From Roseomonas fluvialis (GTDB lineage Bacteria; Pseudomonadota; Alphaproteobacteria; Acetobacterales; Acetobacteraceae), in NCBI RefSeq assembly GCF_022846615.1, contig NZ_AP025637.1:2691001-2755000 (forward strand): a DNA stretch of 64,000 nucleotides, written 5' to 3'. Position numbers and translations under genes: made by a program. Position 1 is the first letter of the stretch; each line of letters opens with the position of its first letter. Positions 54,916 to 63,902 of the stretch are shown piece by piece. The notes below the pieces were generated by a model. It was not told the DNA's origin and made no database searches. It worked only from the letters and a program-made list of their open reading frames with translations.

Positions 54916-56064
54916 TCAGCCTGGAATGTCTGGGTCGTTCAGGCGCCGGTATTCTTCCAGCGCATAGCGGTCGGTCATGCCGGCGATGTAGTCGCACACC
55001 ACCAGCGCGCAGTGCGGCGTGCCCGCGTCGCCCGCGCGGGCACGCCACAGCGGGGGCAGCATTTGCGGCCCGCCATGCAGGTGGCTGAACAGCATCTGCA
55101 CCACGCGCTTGGACTTCGCCATGGTGCGGTTGACGCGCCAGTGGCGATACATGCGGGTGAACAGGAAGTCCCGCAGCGGCAGGTTGGCTTCCGCCATCGC
55201 GGCCGAGAAACCGATCACCGGATGGCTCGCGCGGCGGATGTCGTCCACGCTCGCCGGGGCCAGGGCGGCGATGCGCCGGCGCGATTCCGCCACCACGTCG
55301 CCCACCATGGCGTTGATGACGCGGCGGATCATCTCGGGCGCCAGGCGTTCGGCCGGCGCATCCGGCGCGGCGGCACGCGCGGCCGCCAGCGCGTCCCGCA
55401 CCAGCGGCAGCGCGCCCACTTCCTCAAGCGTGAACAGCCGCGCGCGCAGCCCGTCATCCAGGTCGTGGTTGTTGTAGGCGATGTCGTCCGCCAGCGCCGC
55501 CACCTGCGCCTCCGCACTCGCATGCGTGTGCAGGTCGAGCGGATGCCTCGCGTCATACTCCGCGATATAGGGCGCGGGCCGGCGCAGCGGGCCGTTGTGC
55601 TTGGCCAGGCCCTCGAGCGTCTCCCAGGTCAGGTTCAGCCCGTCGAAGCCGGCGTAGCGCGCCTCCAGCGCCGTCACCGCCTTGAGCGACTGCGCATTGT
55701 GGTCGAAGCCGCCATAGGGCTTCATCGCGGAATTCAGCGCATCCTCGCCCGCATGGCCGAAGGGCGGGTGGCCGAGGTCATGCGCCAGCGCCAGCGCCTC
55801 CGCCAGATCCTCGTCCAGCGCCAGCAGCCGCGCGATCGACCGCGCGATCTGAGCGACCTCGATGCTGTGGGTCAGGCGCGTGCGGAAATGGTCGCCCTCG
55901 TGGTAGATGAAGACCTGCGTCTTGTACTGCAGCCGCCGGAACGCCGTGGCGTGGATGATCCGGTCGCGGTCGCGCTGGAAGGGCGATCGCGCATCGCCCC
56001 CCGCTTCCGGATACAGCCGGCCGCGGGAGGTCTCGGGCCGGACGGCGTGGGGCGCGAGGCTCAT
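54916..56064 (-). CDS. dgt: Deoxyguanosinetriphosphate triphosphohydrolase-like HD protein
   Basis: HD-superfamily dNTP triphosphohydrolase, 382 residues. The HD motif reads HSIEVAQIARSIARLLALDEDLAEALALAHDLGHPPFGHAGED. The N-terminal SPFQRDRDRIIHATAFRRLQYKTQVF is diagnostic of the bacterial Dgt-like subgroup. ATG at 56064 is used, since the in-frame start six residues upstream is not conserved. It heads the argS run and is divergent from erpA. Confidence 0.94.
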   Translation of the reverse strand: MSLAPHAVRPETSRGRLYPEAGGDARSPFQRDRDRIIHATAFRRLQYKTQVFIYHEGDHFRTRLTHSIEVAQIARSIARLLALDEDLAEALALAHDLGHPPFGHAGEDALNSAMKPYGGFDHNAQSLKAVTALEARYAGFDGLNLTWETLEGLAKHNGPLRRPAPYIAEYDARHPLDLHTHASAEAQVAALADDIAYNNHDLDDGLRARLFTLEEVGALPLVRDALAAARAAAPDAPAERLAPEMIRRVINAMVGDVVAESRRRIAALAPASVDDIRRASHPVIGFSAAMAEANLPLRDFLFTRMYRHWRVNRTMAKSKRVVQMLFSHLHGGPQMLPPLWRARAGDAGTPHCALVVCDYIAGMTDRYALEEYRRLNDPDIPG

Positions 56065-56115
56065 GCCCGCGGGCCGTAGCACCCGCGTGCGCCCCCCGGC
56101 AACCGCAGCCCCGCG

Positions 56116-56144
56116 TTGGAACCGCGCCCCAAAGCCCCTATGTT
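56116..56144 (+). promoter_or_regulatory. Candidate sigma-70 promoter for erpA
   Basis: TTGGAA at 56116-56121 and TATGTT at 56139-56144 with a 17-base spacer lie 25 bases before the start codon. Both boxes match the consensus at four of six positions. The spacing and place in the dgt-erpA divergent gap support the call. Confidence 0.5.
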
Positions 56145-56168
56145 CGGGACACGAGGAGTCCCCGCGCC

Positions 56169-56522
56169 ATGCCCGACGGCACCGCCACCCTGCCCGCCTT
56201 CCGCGTCACCGACCGCGCCGCCGCCCAGGTGGCCGACATCGCCGCGCGCGAGGGCCGCCCCGGCGCCGGCCTGCGCCTGGCGGTCGAAGCCGGCGGCTGC
56301 TCCGGCTTCCAGTACAAGTTCGGGCTTGAGGATGCGCCGGCCGAGGACGACCTGGTGGTGGGCGACGGCGCGGGCCGCGTCTTCGTCGATCCCGTCTCGC
56401 TCGACCTGTTGGCGGGCGCTGAACTGGATTGGGCGGAGGAGCTCATCGGCGCGCATTTCGCAATCCGCAACCCGCAGGCAGTCTCGGCCTGCGGCTGTGG
56501 CACGTCGTTCTCGGTCGGCTAG
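56169..56522 (+). CDS. erpA: Iron-sulfur cluster insertion protein (ErpA/IscA family)
   Basis: A-type carrier that delivers Fe-S clusters to apoproteins, 117 residues. Three cysteines bind the cluster: one in EAGGCSGFQYKFGLED and two in SACGCGTSFSVG. The N-terminus ends with FRVTDRAAAQVADIA. Divergent from dgt; followed by a strong hairpin and xthA. It could equally be called IscA or SufA; no isc or suf operon is nearby, which favours ErpA. Confidence 0.9.
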   Translation: MPDGTATLPAFRVTDRAAAQVADIAAREGRPGAGLRLAVEAGGCSGFQYKFGLEDAPAEDDLVVGDGAGRVFVDPVSLDLLAGAELDWAEELIGAHFAIRNPQAVSACGCGTSFSVG

Positions 56523-56529
56523 AAGAAGG

Positions 56530-56569
56530 TCGGGGGAGGACACCTCCCCCGAATCCCCCACCGTTTTTT
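56530..56569 (+). terminator. Intrinsic terminator after erpA
   Basis: A perfect ten-pair stem TCGGGGGAGG/CCTCCCCCGA with an ACA loop (56530-56552) just after the erpA stop codon. A run of six T at 56564-56569 follows 11 bases later, so it is a good hairpin with a slightly distant T tract. Confidence 0.65.
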
Positions 56570-56591
56570 GGCAGAAAGCGCGATTGCCAAA
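56567..56591. repeat. Inverted repeat between erpA and xthA
   Basis: Seven-base arms TTTGGCA and TGCCAAA around an 11-base loop, overlapping the T tract of the preceding terminator. It may be part of a dispersed intergenic element or a second hairpin. Confidence 0.5.
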
Positions 56592-56621
56592 TGGGGCGGG
56601 GAGCGCTTCCCTCCGGAGCGC

Positions 56622-57389
56622 ATGAAACTCGCCACCTTCAACGTCAACTCGATCCGCCAGCGCGCCGGGCATGTGGCGCGATTCCTCGCGCGCGCACAGC
56701 CGGACCTGCTGTTCCTGCAGGAAACCCGCTGCACGGCAGAACAGGTGCCCACCACCGAATTCGAAGCCCTGGGCTACCACACCCACGCCGTCGGCCAGGG
56801 CGGCGGGCGCAACGGCGTCGCCGTCATCGCCAGGATCCCCTTCGACATCGTCGCCGAACACCTGCCCGGCGACACCGAGGACACCCAGGCCCGCTACATC
56901 GAAGTCCAGGCAAAGGGCCTGAACGCCGCGGGCATCTACCTGCCCAACGGCAATTCGGGTGGCGATCCGGGCTACGCCTACAAGCTCGCCTGGATGGACC
57001 GGCTGCGCGCGGTGGCCGCCGAACGGCTCGACACCTTCACGCCCTTCGCGGTGCTGGGCGACTTCAACGTCTGCCCGACCGACGCCGACCTCGCCCCCGG
57101 CGCCCTGCCGCCAACCGACGCCCTGGTGCGCCCCGAAACGCGCGCGCACTTCCGCGCCCTGCTGCACCTGGGCCTGACCGATGCCCTGCGTGCGCTGCAT
57201 CCGGCCGAAACCCTGTTCACCTACTGGGATTATGGCGCCGCCTTCGAGACCAACCGCGGCCTGCGCATCGACCACGTTCTGCTGAGCCCGGACCTGGCCG
57301 AGCGCCTGGACACGTGCGAGGTGGACACAGCCCCGCGCAGCGAGGCGCAGCCCTCGGACCATACCCCGGTGATCGCGACGCTGCGCTGA
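56622..57389 (+). CDS. xthA: Exodeoxyribonuclease III / AP endonuclease
   Basis: Base-excision repair nuclease, 255 residues. Catalytic segments are LATFNVNSIRQR, LFLQETR (metal glutamate), GIYLPNGN, AVLGDFNVCPTD (general acid Asp and Asn), and PSDHTPVIATL with the final Asp-His pair. The ATG at 56622 follows GGAG; an in-frame ATG 18 residues upstream lies in the hairpin region and is not conserved. It converges with a lipoprotein gene. Confidence 0.95.
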   Translation: MKLATFNVNSIRQRAGHVARFLARAQPDLLFLQETRCTAEQVPTTEFEALGYHTHAVGQGGGRNGVAVIARIPFDIVAEHLPGDTEDTQARYIEVQAKGLNAAGIYLPNGNSGGDPGYAYKLAWMDRLRAVAAERLDTFTPFAVLGDFNVCPTDADLAPGALPPTDALVRPETRAHFRALLHLGLTDALRALHPAETLFTYWDYGAAFETNRGLRIDHVLLSPDLAERLDTCEVDTAPRSEAQPSDHTPVIATLR

Positions 57390-57396
57390 GGGCGCG

Positions 57397-57738
57397 CTAC
57401 CAGCGCCGGTAGTAGGGCCGCCCCCAATAGCCCGGCCGCGGCCCCCAGTAACCACGCCCCCACCCATAGCCGAGTCCCACGCCAATCCCGACCGACGGCG
57501 CCACCACCACCGGCGGCGGTGGCGGCGCGGGCACCACCTGGATCGGCACGCCAGGCTGGAACGGCGCGTCATAGCCATAGGCCGGATAGCCATAGGCCGG
57601 CGGCGCATAGACCACAGGCGGCGCCGGCGGCGGGATGGTCGCCCCCGGCGGCGGTAATGGTACCAGGCTGCCATCGGGCATCACGACGCAGCCGCCCAGC
57701 AGCAGCGACGCGGCGGCGGCGAGGAGGACAGCGTGCAT
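57397..57738 (-). CDS. Small proline/tyrosine/glycine-rich lipoprotein
   Basis: A 113-residue product with leader HAVLLAAAASLLLGGC and lipobox LGGC, so lipid-anchored. The mature part is low-complexity: PPP runs, YGYPAYGYDAP repeats, and a glycine/arginine/tyrosine/tryptophan-rich end (GWGRGYWGPRPGYWGRPYY). ATG at 57738 matches a normal lipoprotein signal. Probable envelope surface or structural role; no family known. Confidence 0.65.
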   Translation of the reverse strand: MHAVLLAAAASLLLGGCVVMPDGSLVPLPPPGATIPPPAPPVVYAPPAYGYPAYGYDAPFQPGVPIQVVPAPPPPPVVVAPSVGIGVGLGYGWGRGYWGPRPGYWGRPYYRRW

Positions 57739-57842
57739 CGGGTGTCCCTTGGCTGGCGGCATTCCCCTCAGCCTGGGGTCATCGCGCGGCGCCGGCAAGG
57801 CCGAGGGTCATCGCTGGTCGCCGGCAAGCGCCGGGTGGGCGT

Positions 57843-58082
57843 TCAGCGCCAATACCCGCCCCGGCAACGTCCCCAGGCGTCGCAGCGCCGCGGCACCCAG
57901 TATCGGCGCGGCCGCGGCTGGACATAGACCCGCTCCGGTGGCGGTGCGTAATACGCCGGTGCGGGCGCCGGCGCGTAGATCGGCCGCGGCTGCGGCGCAT
58001 AGACGACTGGTTCCTGGTAGGCCACGCACCCGGCCAGGCCGATCCCGGCAGCCACGGGCACGAGCAGACGACGAATCAGCAT
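57843..58082 (-). CDS. Small proline/tyrosine-rich lipoprotein
   Basis: A 79-residue relative in style of the next gene downstream: leader LIRRLLVPVAAGIGLAGC with lipobox LAGC, followed by alternating proline, alanine and tyrosine (YAPQPRPIYAPAPAPAYY) and an arginine/tryptophan-rich end with two cysteines (RRCDAWGRCRGGYW). The ATG at 58082 is six bases after GGGAGA; an ATG six bases earlier is too close to it. Function unknown. Confidence 0.6.
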   Translation of the reverse strand: MLIRRLLVPVAAGIGLAGCVAYQEPVVYAPQPRPIYAPAPAPAYYAPPPERVYVQPRPRRYWVPRRCDAWGRCRGGYWR

Positions 58083-58172
58083 CGGCATTCTCCCATGCGG
58101 CGGCAACGCGGCACCGCATGGGGGGTTTCTGCGCCGCCCGGATGGCGATGCGATGGCAAACGAAACGTAACG

Positions 58173-59897
58173 CTACTGGTCGGCGTAGCAGTGCGTCTCG
58201 GCGGCACCGCCCGGATTGGTGACGGCGCCCAAGTAGGCCGGCCCGACCAGCTGCGCATACTTCCACAGGGCGCCCGCATTGTAGTCGTGTCCGCGCGGCT
58301 TCCAGGCGGCGCGGCGGCGCGCGATCTCCTCCTCCGGCACGATCATGTCGATGGTGCCGGCCTGCGCGTCGATAACGATCCGGTCGCCGTTCTCCAGCAG
58401 CGCGATCGGGCCGCCGACCGCGGCCTCAGGCCCGACATGGCCGATGCAGAAGCCGCGCGTCGCCCCGCTGAACCGCCCGTCGGTGATCAGCGCCACCTTG
58501 TCGCCCATACCCTGGCCATAGATCGCCGATGTGGTGGACAGCATCTCGCGCATGCCAGGCCCGCCCTTGGGGCCTTCGTAGCGCACGATGATGACGTCGC
58601 CTGCCTTGTAGGCGCGGGCCTCGACGGCGGCGAAAGCGTCCTCCTCACAGTCGAAGCACAGCGCGGTGCCTTCAAAGCGCAGGTTGGTCATCCCGGCGAT
58701 CTTCACGATGCCGCCCTCGGGGGCGAGGTTGCCCTTGAGCGCCACCACGCCACCGATCGGGCTGATCGGGTCGGAGGTCGGGCGCACCACGTCCTGGTCG
58801 CGGGGCACGATCACCTCGCGGTGGTTCTCGGCCACGGTCCTGCCGGTGACCGTGAGGCAATCTCCCTTCACGTAGCCGCCATCGAGCAGCGCCTTGATGA
58901 TGACCGGCACGCCGCCGATGCGGAACACGTCGGCGGCCACGTACTTCCCGCCGGGCTTGAGGTCGGCGATGTGCGGGGTCTTGCGCATGATCTCCGCCAC
59001 GTCCTGCAGCGTGAAGCGGATGCCCGCTTCATGCGCCATGGCGGGCAGGTGCAGCGCGGCATTGGTGGACCCGCCCGTCGCGCCCACGATGGCCGCCGCG
59101 TTGTGCAGGCTGTCGAGCGTGACGATGTCGCGCGGGCGCAGGTTGCGGCGGATCAATTCCACCACCGCCTTGCCCGAGGCCACCGCGTGGTCGTCGCGTG
59201 TCTCGTCGGGTGCCGGCGCACCGGCCGAGAACGGCAGTGCGAGGCCAATCATTTCCGACACGCAGGCCATGGTGTTGGCGGTGAACTGCCCGCCGCAGGC
59301 CCCCGCGCCGGGGCAGGCGTGGCGTTCCAGCTCGTCCAGTTCCTCGTCCGACATGTTGCCCGCGGCGTGCTGGCCGACGGCCTCGAACACATCGAGCACC
59401 GTCACGTCGCGCCCATGGTGGCGGCCCGGCATGATCGACCCGCCATACATGAACACCGACGGCACGTTCAGCCGGATCATCGACATCATGACGCCCGGCA
59501 GCGACTTGTCGCAGCCCGCGATGCCGACCAGCGCATCATAGCAATGCCCGCGCATTGTCAGCTCGATCGAATCCGCGATCGCCTCGCGCGAGGCGAGCGA
59601 GGACTTCATCGACTGGTGCCCCATGGCGATACCGTCGGTCACCGTGATGGTGGTGAATTCGCGCGGCGTCGCGCCCGCGGCCTTCACGCCCGCCTTCGCC
59701 GCCTGCGCCTGGCGCGACAGCGCGATGTTGCAGGGCGCGGCCTCGTTCCAGCAGGAGGCGACGCCGACCAGCGGCTGCTCAATCTCCTCCTTCGTCAGGC
59801 CCATGGCGTAGTAGTAGGACCGGTGCGGCGCGCGCTCCGGGCCCATGGTGGTGTGGCGGCTCGGCAGGCGGGACTTGTCCCAGGCTTTGGCGGACAC
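58173..59897 (-). CDS. ilvD: Dihydroxy-acid dehydratase
   Basis: Fe-S enzyme of valine, leucine, isoleucine and pantothenate synthesis, 574 residues. Cluster cysteines: ASCWNEAAPCN near 49, AGCDKSLPG near 122, and GACGGQFTANTM near 195. The MMSMIRLNVPSVFMYGGSI segment and C-terminal LITDGRFSGATRGFCIGH are family signatures. Three such cysteines fit the [2Fe-2S] IlvD/Edd branch; the length fits IlvD rather than Edd. A sugar-acid dehydratase cannot be excluded. Confidence 0.93.
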   Translation of the reverse strand: MSAKAWDKSRLPSRHTTMGPERAPHRSYYYAMGLTKEEIEQPLVGVASCWNEAAPCNIALSRQAQAAKAGVKAAGATPREFTTITVTDGIAMGHQSMKSSLASREAIADSIELTMRGHCYDALVGIAGCDKSLPGVMMSMIRLNVPSVFMYGGSIMPGRHHGRDVTVLDVFEAVGQHAAGNMSDEELDELERHACPGAGACGGQFTANTMACVSEMIGLALPFSAGAPAPDETRDDHAVASGKAVVELIRRNLRPRDIVTLDSLHNAAAIVGATGGSTNAALHLPAMAHEAGIRFTLQDVAEIMRKTPHIADLKPGGKYVAADVFRIGGVPVIIKALLDGGYVKGDCLTVTGRTVAENHREVIVPRDQDVVRPTSDPISPIGGVVALKGNLAPEGGIVKIAGMTNLRFEGTALCFDCEEDAFAAVEARAYKAGDVIIVRYEGPKGGPGMREMLSTTSAIYGQGMGDKVALITDGRFSGATRGFCIGHVGPEAAVGGPIALLENGDRIVIDAQAGTIDMIVPEEEIARRRAAWKPRGHDYNAGALWKYAQLVGPAYLGAVTNPGGAAETHCYADQ

Positions 59898-60012
59898 GGA
59901 CGGCTCCTCGGGCTTGCCGGGGGACGGTCTCGGGCCGCCCCTCCGGTGCTTGGTCTATGCAGGGCAGAAGGGGGGGCGCGTCAAGCGCCGCGGCGAGGCC
60001 AGCCCGCCGCGT

Positions 60013-62712
60013 TCAGCCCGCGATCCGCGCCATCGCGGCATCGAGCCGCGCCACCTCGGCCCGCTGGGCCTCCAGCCGGTCGCGCATCTCCTGCACGATC
60101 TCCTCCGGCGCGCGCGAGACGAAGACATCGCTCGACAGTTTCGCGATGGTCTTGTCGGCCTCGGCCGCAATCCGCGCGCGTTCCTTGGACAGGCGCGCGC
60201 GCTCGGCGCCGAGGTCGATCACCTCGGCCAGGGGCAGCATGATGGTCGCCTCGCCCACCACGGCCTGCACGGCGCCGCGCGGCGGGTCGCCCTCCAGCGC
60301 GCGGACCTCAGTCGCACGGCCGAGGCGCTTGATCGCGTCCTCCCAGCGCGTCGCGCGCGCCAGCGATTCGCCCGACGCCCCGGCCAGCAGCAGCGGCACG
60401 GTGATCGACGGTGCGACGTTCATCTCGGAGCGCACGGTGCGGACCTCGCTGATCAGGCGCACCACCCAGTCCAGTTCGGCACGCGCCTCGGCGGCGTCAC
60501 GCACGCTCGCGGCCTCGGGCCAGGTTTCCCGGATCAGGCTGCACTCCGCGCCATAGCCCATGCGGTGCCACAGCTCCTCGGTGATGTAGGGCATCACCGG
60601 GTGCAGCAGGCGTAGGATCACGCCCAGCACATGCTGCGCGGCGCCCTTCACCTCCTCCTTCTCCGGTCCGTCGGGACCGAGCAGCACGGGCTTCGCGAAT
60701 TCCAGGAACCAGTCGCAGAAGCCGCCCCAGGTGAAGCGGTAGCAGGCCATGGCGTAGTCATCGAAGCGGAAGGCCTCGAGCGCGGCATTGGCCTCCGCCA
60801 CCGCAGTGTTCGCGGCATCGAGGATCCAGCGCGACAGCGGCAGCGTGGCGGTGGCCAGGTCGAAATCCGGCCGCGGCGCGATGCCGTTCATCTCGCAGAA
60901 GCGCGCCGCGTTCCAGATTTTCGTGGCGAAGGCGCGGTAGCCCTCGATGCGCTGCTTCGCCAGCTTGATGTCGCGCCCCGGCCCGGCCAGTGCACACAGC
61001 GTGAAGCGCACCGCATCCGCGCCATGCGCGTCGACCAGTTCCAGGGGATCGAGCACATTCCCCTTCGACTTCGACATCTTCTGGCCCTTCTCGTCGCGCA
61101 CCAGGCCGTGGATGCAGACCGTCTTGAAGGGCACTTCGCCCATGAAGTGGATACCCATCATCATCATGCGGGCGACCCAGAAGAAGATGATGTCGAAGCC
61201 CGTCACCAGCACATCGCCGGGATAGTACTTCGCCAGTTCAGGCGTCTTCTGCGGCCAGCCGATCGTGCTGAACGGCCACAGCGCGGAACTGAACCAGGTG
61301 TCCAGCACGTCCTCGTCGCGCACCAGGTCCACGTCGCGACCGAATTTCGTGCGCGCCAGGTCGCGCGCCTCGGCTTCCGTATGGGCGACGAACACTTCGC
61401 CATCCGGCGCATACCAGGCCGGGATCTGGTGGCCCCACCACAATTGCCGCGACACGCACCAGGGCTGGATGTCGCGCATCCAGGCGAAGAAGGTGTTCTC
61501 CCACTGCTTGGGCGTGAACACCGTCTGCCCGGTCTCGACCGCCTTGATCGCGGGGGCGGCCAGCGTCTTGGCGTCGACGTACCACTGCATGGTCAGCCGC
61601 GGTTCGATCGGCACGCCGGAGCGGTCGCCATGTGGTACCGCGTGAGTGTGCGGTTCGATCTTCTCGACCAGTTCCAGTTCTTCCAGCCGGGCGACGATTG
61701 CCTTGCGCGCCGCGAAGCGATCCTGACCCGCCAGGCTCCGCACGAAGTCGAGGTCCGCCACGCCCTCGACCGCGACGAACCCTGTCGCGATCTCCTCCAG
61801 CATCACGCGACCTTCCGCGTCCAGTACGGAGGGCATCGGCAGGTCATGCCGCTTGCCCAGGTCGAAATCGTTGAAGTCGTGCGCCGGGGTGATCTTCACC
61901 GCGCCCGACCCCTTCTCCGGGTCGGAGTACTCATCCGCCACCACGGGAATGGACCGCCCCGTCAGAGGCAGGATCACGCGCTTGCCCACCAGGTCGCGGA
62001 AGCGCGCATCCTCCGGATGCACCGCCACCGCGGTGTCGCCGAGCATGGTCTCGGGCCGCGTGGTCGCCACCACCAGGAAGCGACCCGGCTCGCCCTCGAC
62101 CGGATAGCGCAGGTGCCACAGGTGGCCCTTCACCTCCTTGCTCTCGACCTCGAGGTCCGAGATCGCGGTAAGGAACTTCGGATCCCAGTTCACCAGCCGC
62201 TTGTCGCGGTACAGCAGGCCTTCCCGATACAGACGCACGAACACCTCGCGCACCGCCTCGGACAGGCCCTCGTCCATGGTGAAGCGTTCGCGCGGCCAGT
62301 CCAGCGAGGCGCCCAGCCGGCGCAGCTGCCGCGTGATGGTCCCACCCGACTCAGCCTTCCAGTCCCACACGCGCTGGATGAAGGCCTCGCGCCCCATGGT
62401 CCGGCGGTCGGCATTGCCCTGCTGCGCCAGCAGGCGTTCCACCACCATCTGCGTCGCGATGCCGGCATGGTCGGTCCCCGGCTGCCACAGCGCATCGCGC
62501 CCCTGCATCCGCCGCCAGCGGATCAGTACGTCCTGCAGCGTGTTGTCGAGCGCATGCCCGATATGCAGCGACCCCGTCACGTTGGGCGGCGGAATCATGA
62601 TGGTGAAGGGCTTCGCCGGCGAAGCAGGGTTCGCCGAGAAGGCGCCGGAAGATTCCCAGCCCTTATAAAGGCGCTGTTCGATCGCGGCGGGGTCGAAGGA
62701 CTTGTCGAGCAT
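60013..62712 (-). CDS. valS: Valyl-tRNA synthetase
   Basis: Class I synthetase, 899 residues. HIGH motif in PPPNVTGSLHIGHALDNT; KMSKS in GQKMSKSKGNVLDP; an editing domain (CP1) with TTRPETMLGDTAVAVHPED; a C-terminal coiled coil (about 830-899) that contacts tRNA. ATG at 62712 matches the conserved N-terminus LDKSFDPAAIEQRLYKGWE. In other Alphaproteobacteria the popZ gene lies directly upstream; here a Bug receptor gene separates them. Confidence 0.98.
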   Translation of the reverse strand: MLDKSFDPAAIEQRLYKGWESSGAFSANPASPAKPFTIMIPPPNVTGSLHIGHALDNTLQDVLIRWRRMQGRDALWQPGTDHAGIATQMVVERLLAQQGNADRRTMGREAFIQRVWDWKAESGGTITRQLRRLGASLDWPRERFTMDEGLSEAVREVFVRLYREGLLYRDKRLVNWDPKFLTAISDLEVESKEVKGHLWHLRYPVEGEPGRFLVVATTRPETMLGDTAVAVHPEDARFRDLVGKRVILPLTGRSIPVVADEYSDPEKGSGAVKITPAHDFNDFDLGKRHDLPMPSVLDAEGRVMLEEIATGFVAVEGVADLDFVRSLAGQDRFAARKAIVARLEELELVEKIEPHTHAVPHGDRSGVPIEPRLTMQWYVDAKTLAAPAIKAVETGQTVFTPKQWENTFFAWMRDIQPWCVSRQLWWGHQIPAWYAPDGEVFVAHTEAEARDLARTKFGRDVDLVRDEDVLDTWFSSALWPFSTIGWPQKTPELAKYYPGDVLVTGFDIIFFWVARMMMMGIHFMGEVPFKTVCIHGLVRDEKGQKMSKSKGNVLDPLELVDAHGADAVRFTLCALAGPGRDIKLAKQRIEGYRAFATKIWNAARFCEMNGIAPRPDFDLATATLPLSRWILDAANTAVAEANAALEAFRFDDYAMACYRFTWGGFCDWFLEFAKPVLLGPDGPEKEEVKGAAQHVLGVILRLLHPVMPYITEELWHRMGYGAECSLIRETWPEAASVRDAAEARAELDWVVRLISEVRTVRSEMNVAPSITVPLLLAGASGESLARATRWEDAIKRLGRATEVRALEGDPPRGAVQAVVGEATIMLPLAEVIDLGAERARLSKERARIAAEADKTIAKLSSDVFVSRAPEEIVQEMRDRLEAQRAEVARLDAAMARIAG

Positions 62713-62915
62713 GGCGGCATCCCTTCCCCGCCGGCGCGCCCTGCGTCAAGGGCGCAGGCAGCGCACGCGCCGGTGCCCGTCGCGCCCCTGCGCGATTCCA
62801 CCCTCGCCCGATCCGGGCTAAGCACTATCGCGGCACCCCGCCCGCCGCCGCGGCGGTACGGATGCCGCCCGGCACGAGTCCGAAGGCCCACGCCGCCCCG
62901 CGACAGGAATCGCCC

Positions 62916-63884
62916 ATGACCGCCAGCCGCCGCCTGCTGTTCGCCCTGCCCGCCGCCGCGTTGGCCCGCCCGGCGCTCGCCCAGTCGCCCTGGCCGCAGG
63001 GACCGGTGCGGATCATTGCCCCCTTCCCGCCCGGCGGGTCGGTCGACACCATCTCGCGACTGCTGCAGCCGCATCTGTCGGCCGATCTCGGCGTGCCGGT
63101 GGTGATCGAGAACCGCCCCGGCGCCTCGGGCGCGATCGGCACCGCCGCCCTCGCCCGTGCCCCCGCCGATGGCAATACCTGGGCGATGGTCTTCGACACC
63201 CACGCCGTGAACCCGGCGCTGATCAGCACGCTCGGCTTCGACACGAAGCGCGACCTGGTGCCCGTCATGCTGGTCGGCACCGCGCCCATGCTGATCACGA
63301 CGCACAATTCCCGACCCTGGCGGACCCTGTCCGAGGTGATCGCCGCGGCGAAGGCGCGCCCCGATACGCTGACCTATGGGTCGATCGGCAATGGCAGCCT
63401 CGCGCATCTGACGATGTCACTGATGCAGACCGCCGGCGACTTCCGGGTGGTGCACGTGCCGTATCGCGGCGGCGGGCCCATGAGTGCGGCGGCGGCGGCC
63501 GGCGAACTCGACATGCCCATGGCGACCAATGCCGGCCTCGGCGGCCAGGTGAACGTCACGCTGCGGCCGCTGGCGCAGACCGGCGCCCGGCGGTCGGCGC
63601 TGTTCCCCGACCTGCCGACGGTGGCGGAATCAGGCGTCCCGGGCATCGATGCCCTGGCCTGGTGGGCGGTGATCGGCCGTGCCGGCGTGCCAGCGCCGGT
63701 GGTCGCCCGCTTCCACGCCGCGCTGACGAAGGCACTCGCGGTGCCGGAGGTGCGTGCGCGACTGTCCGGCCCGCTGGGCGTCGACGTGGTGGGATCCTCG
63801 CCCGAAGCCTTCGGCACCTTCCTCGATGCCCAGATGGACACCTGGACGCGCGTGGTGCGCGACCACAACATTCGCCCGGACTGA
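62916..63884 (+). CDS. Tripartite tricarboxylate transporter (Bug family) substrate-binding protein
   Basis: Third Bug receptor of the window, 322 residues: leader TASRRLLFALPAAALARPALA, then WPQGPVRIIAPFPPGGSVDTISR, VVIENRPGASGAIG, and VPYRGGGPMSAAAAAGELDM. It is isolated on the plus strand between two minus-strand housekeeping genes, without TctA/TctB or catabolic neighbours. The ATG at 62916 gives a normal signal peptide. Confidence 0.9.
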   Translation: MTASRRLLFALPAAALARPALAQSPWPQGPVRIIAPFPPGGSVDTISRLLQPHLSADLGVPVVIENRPGASGAIGTAALARAPADGNTWAMVFDTHAVNPALISTLGFDTKRDLVPVMLVGTAPMLITTHNSRPWRTLSEVIAAAKARPDTLTYGSIGNGSLAHLTMSLMQTAGDFRVVHVPYRGGGPMSAAAAAGELDMPMATNAGLGGQVNVTLRPLAQTGARRSALFPDLPTVAESGVPGIDALAWWAVIGRAGVPAPVVARFHAALTKALAVPEVRARLSGPLGVDVVGSSPEAFGTFLDAQMDTWTRVVRDHNIRPD

Positions 63885-63902
63885 CCCCCGGGCGCCGGCG
63901 CG

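Noticed and set aside
57519-60242. A 907-codon plus-strand open frame opposite the lipoproteins and ilvD
   Set aside because: Antisense to ilvD and the two lipoprotein genes; no motif and no ribosome site.
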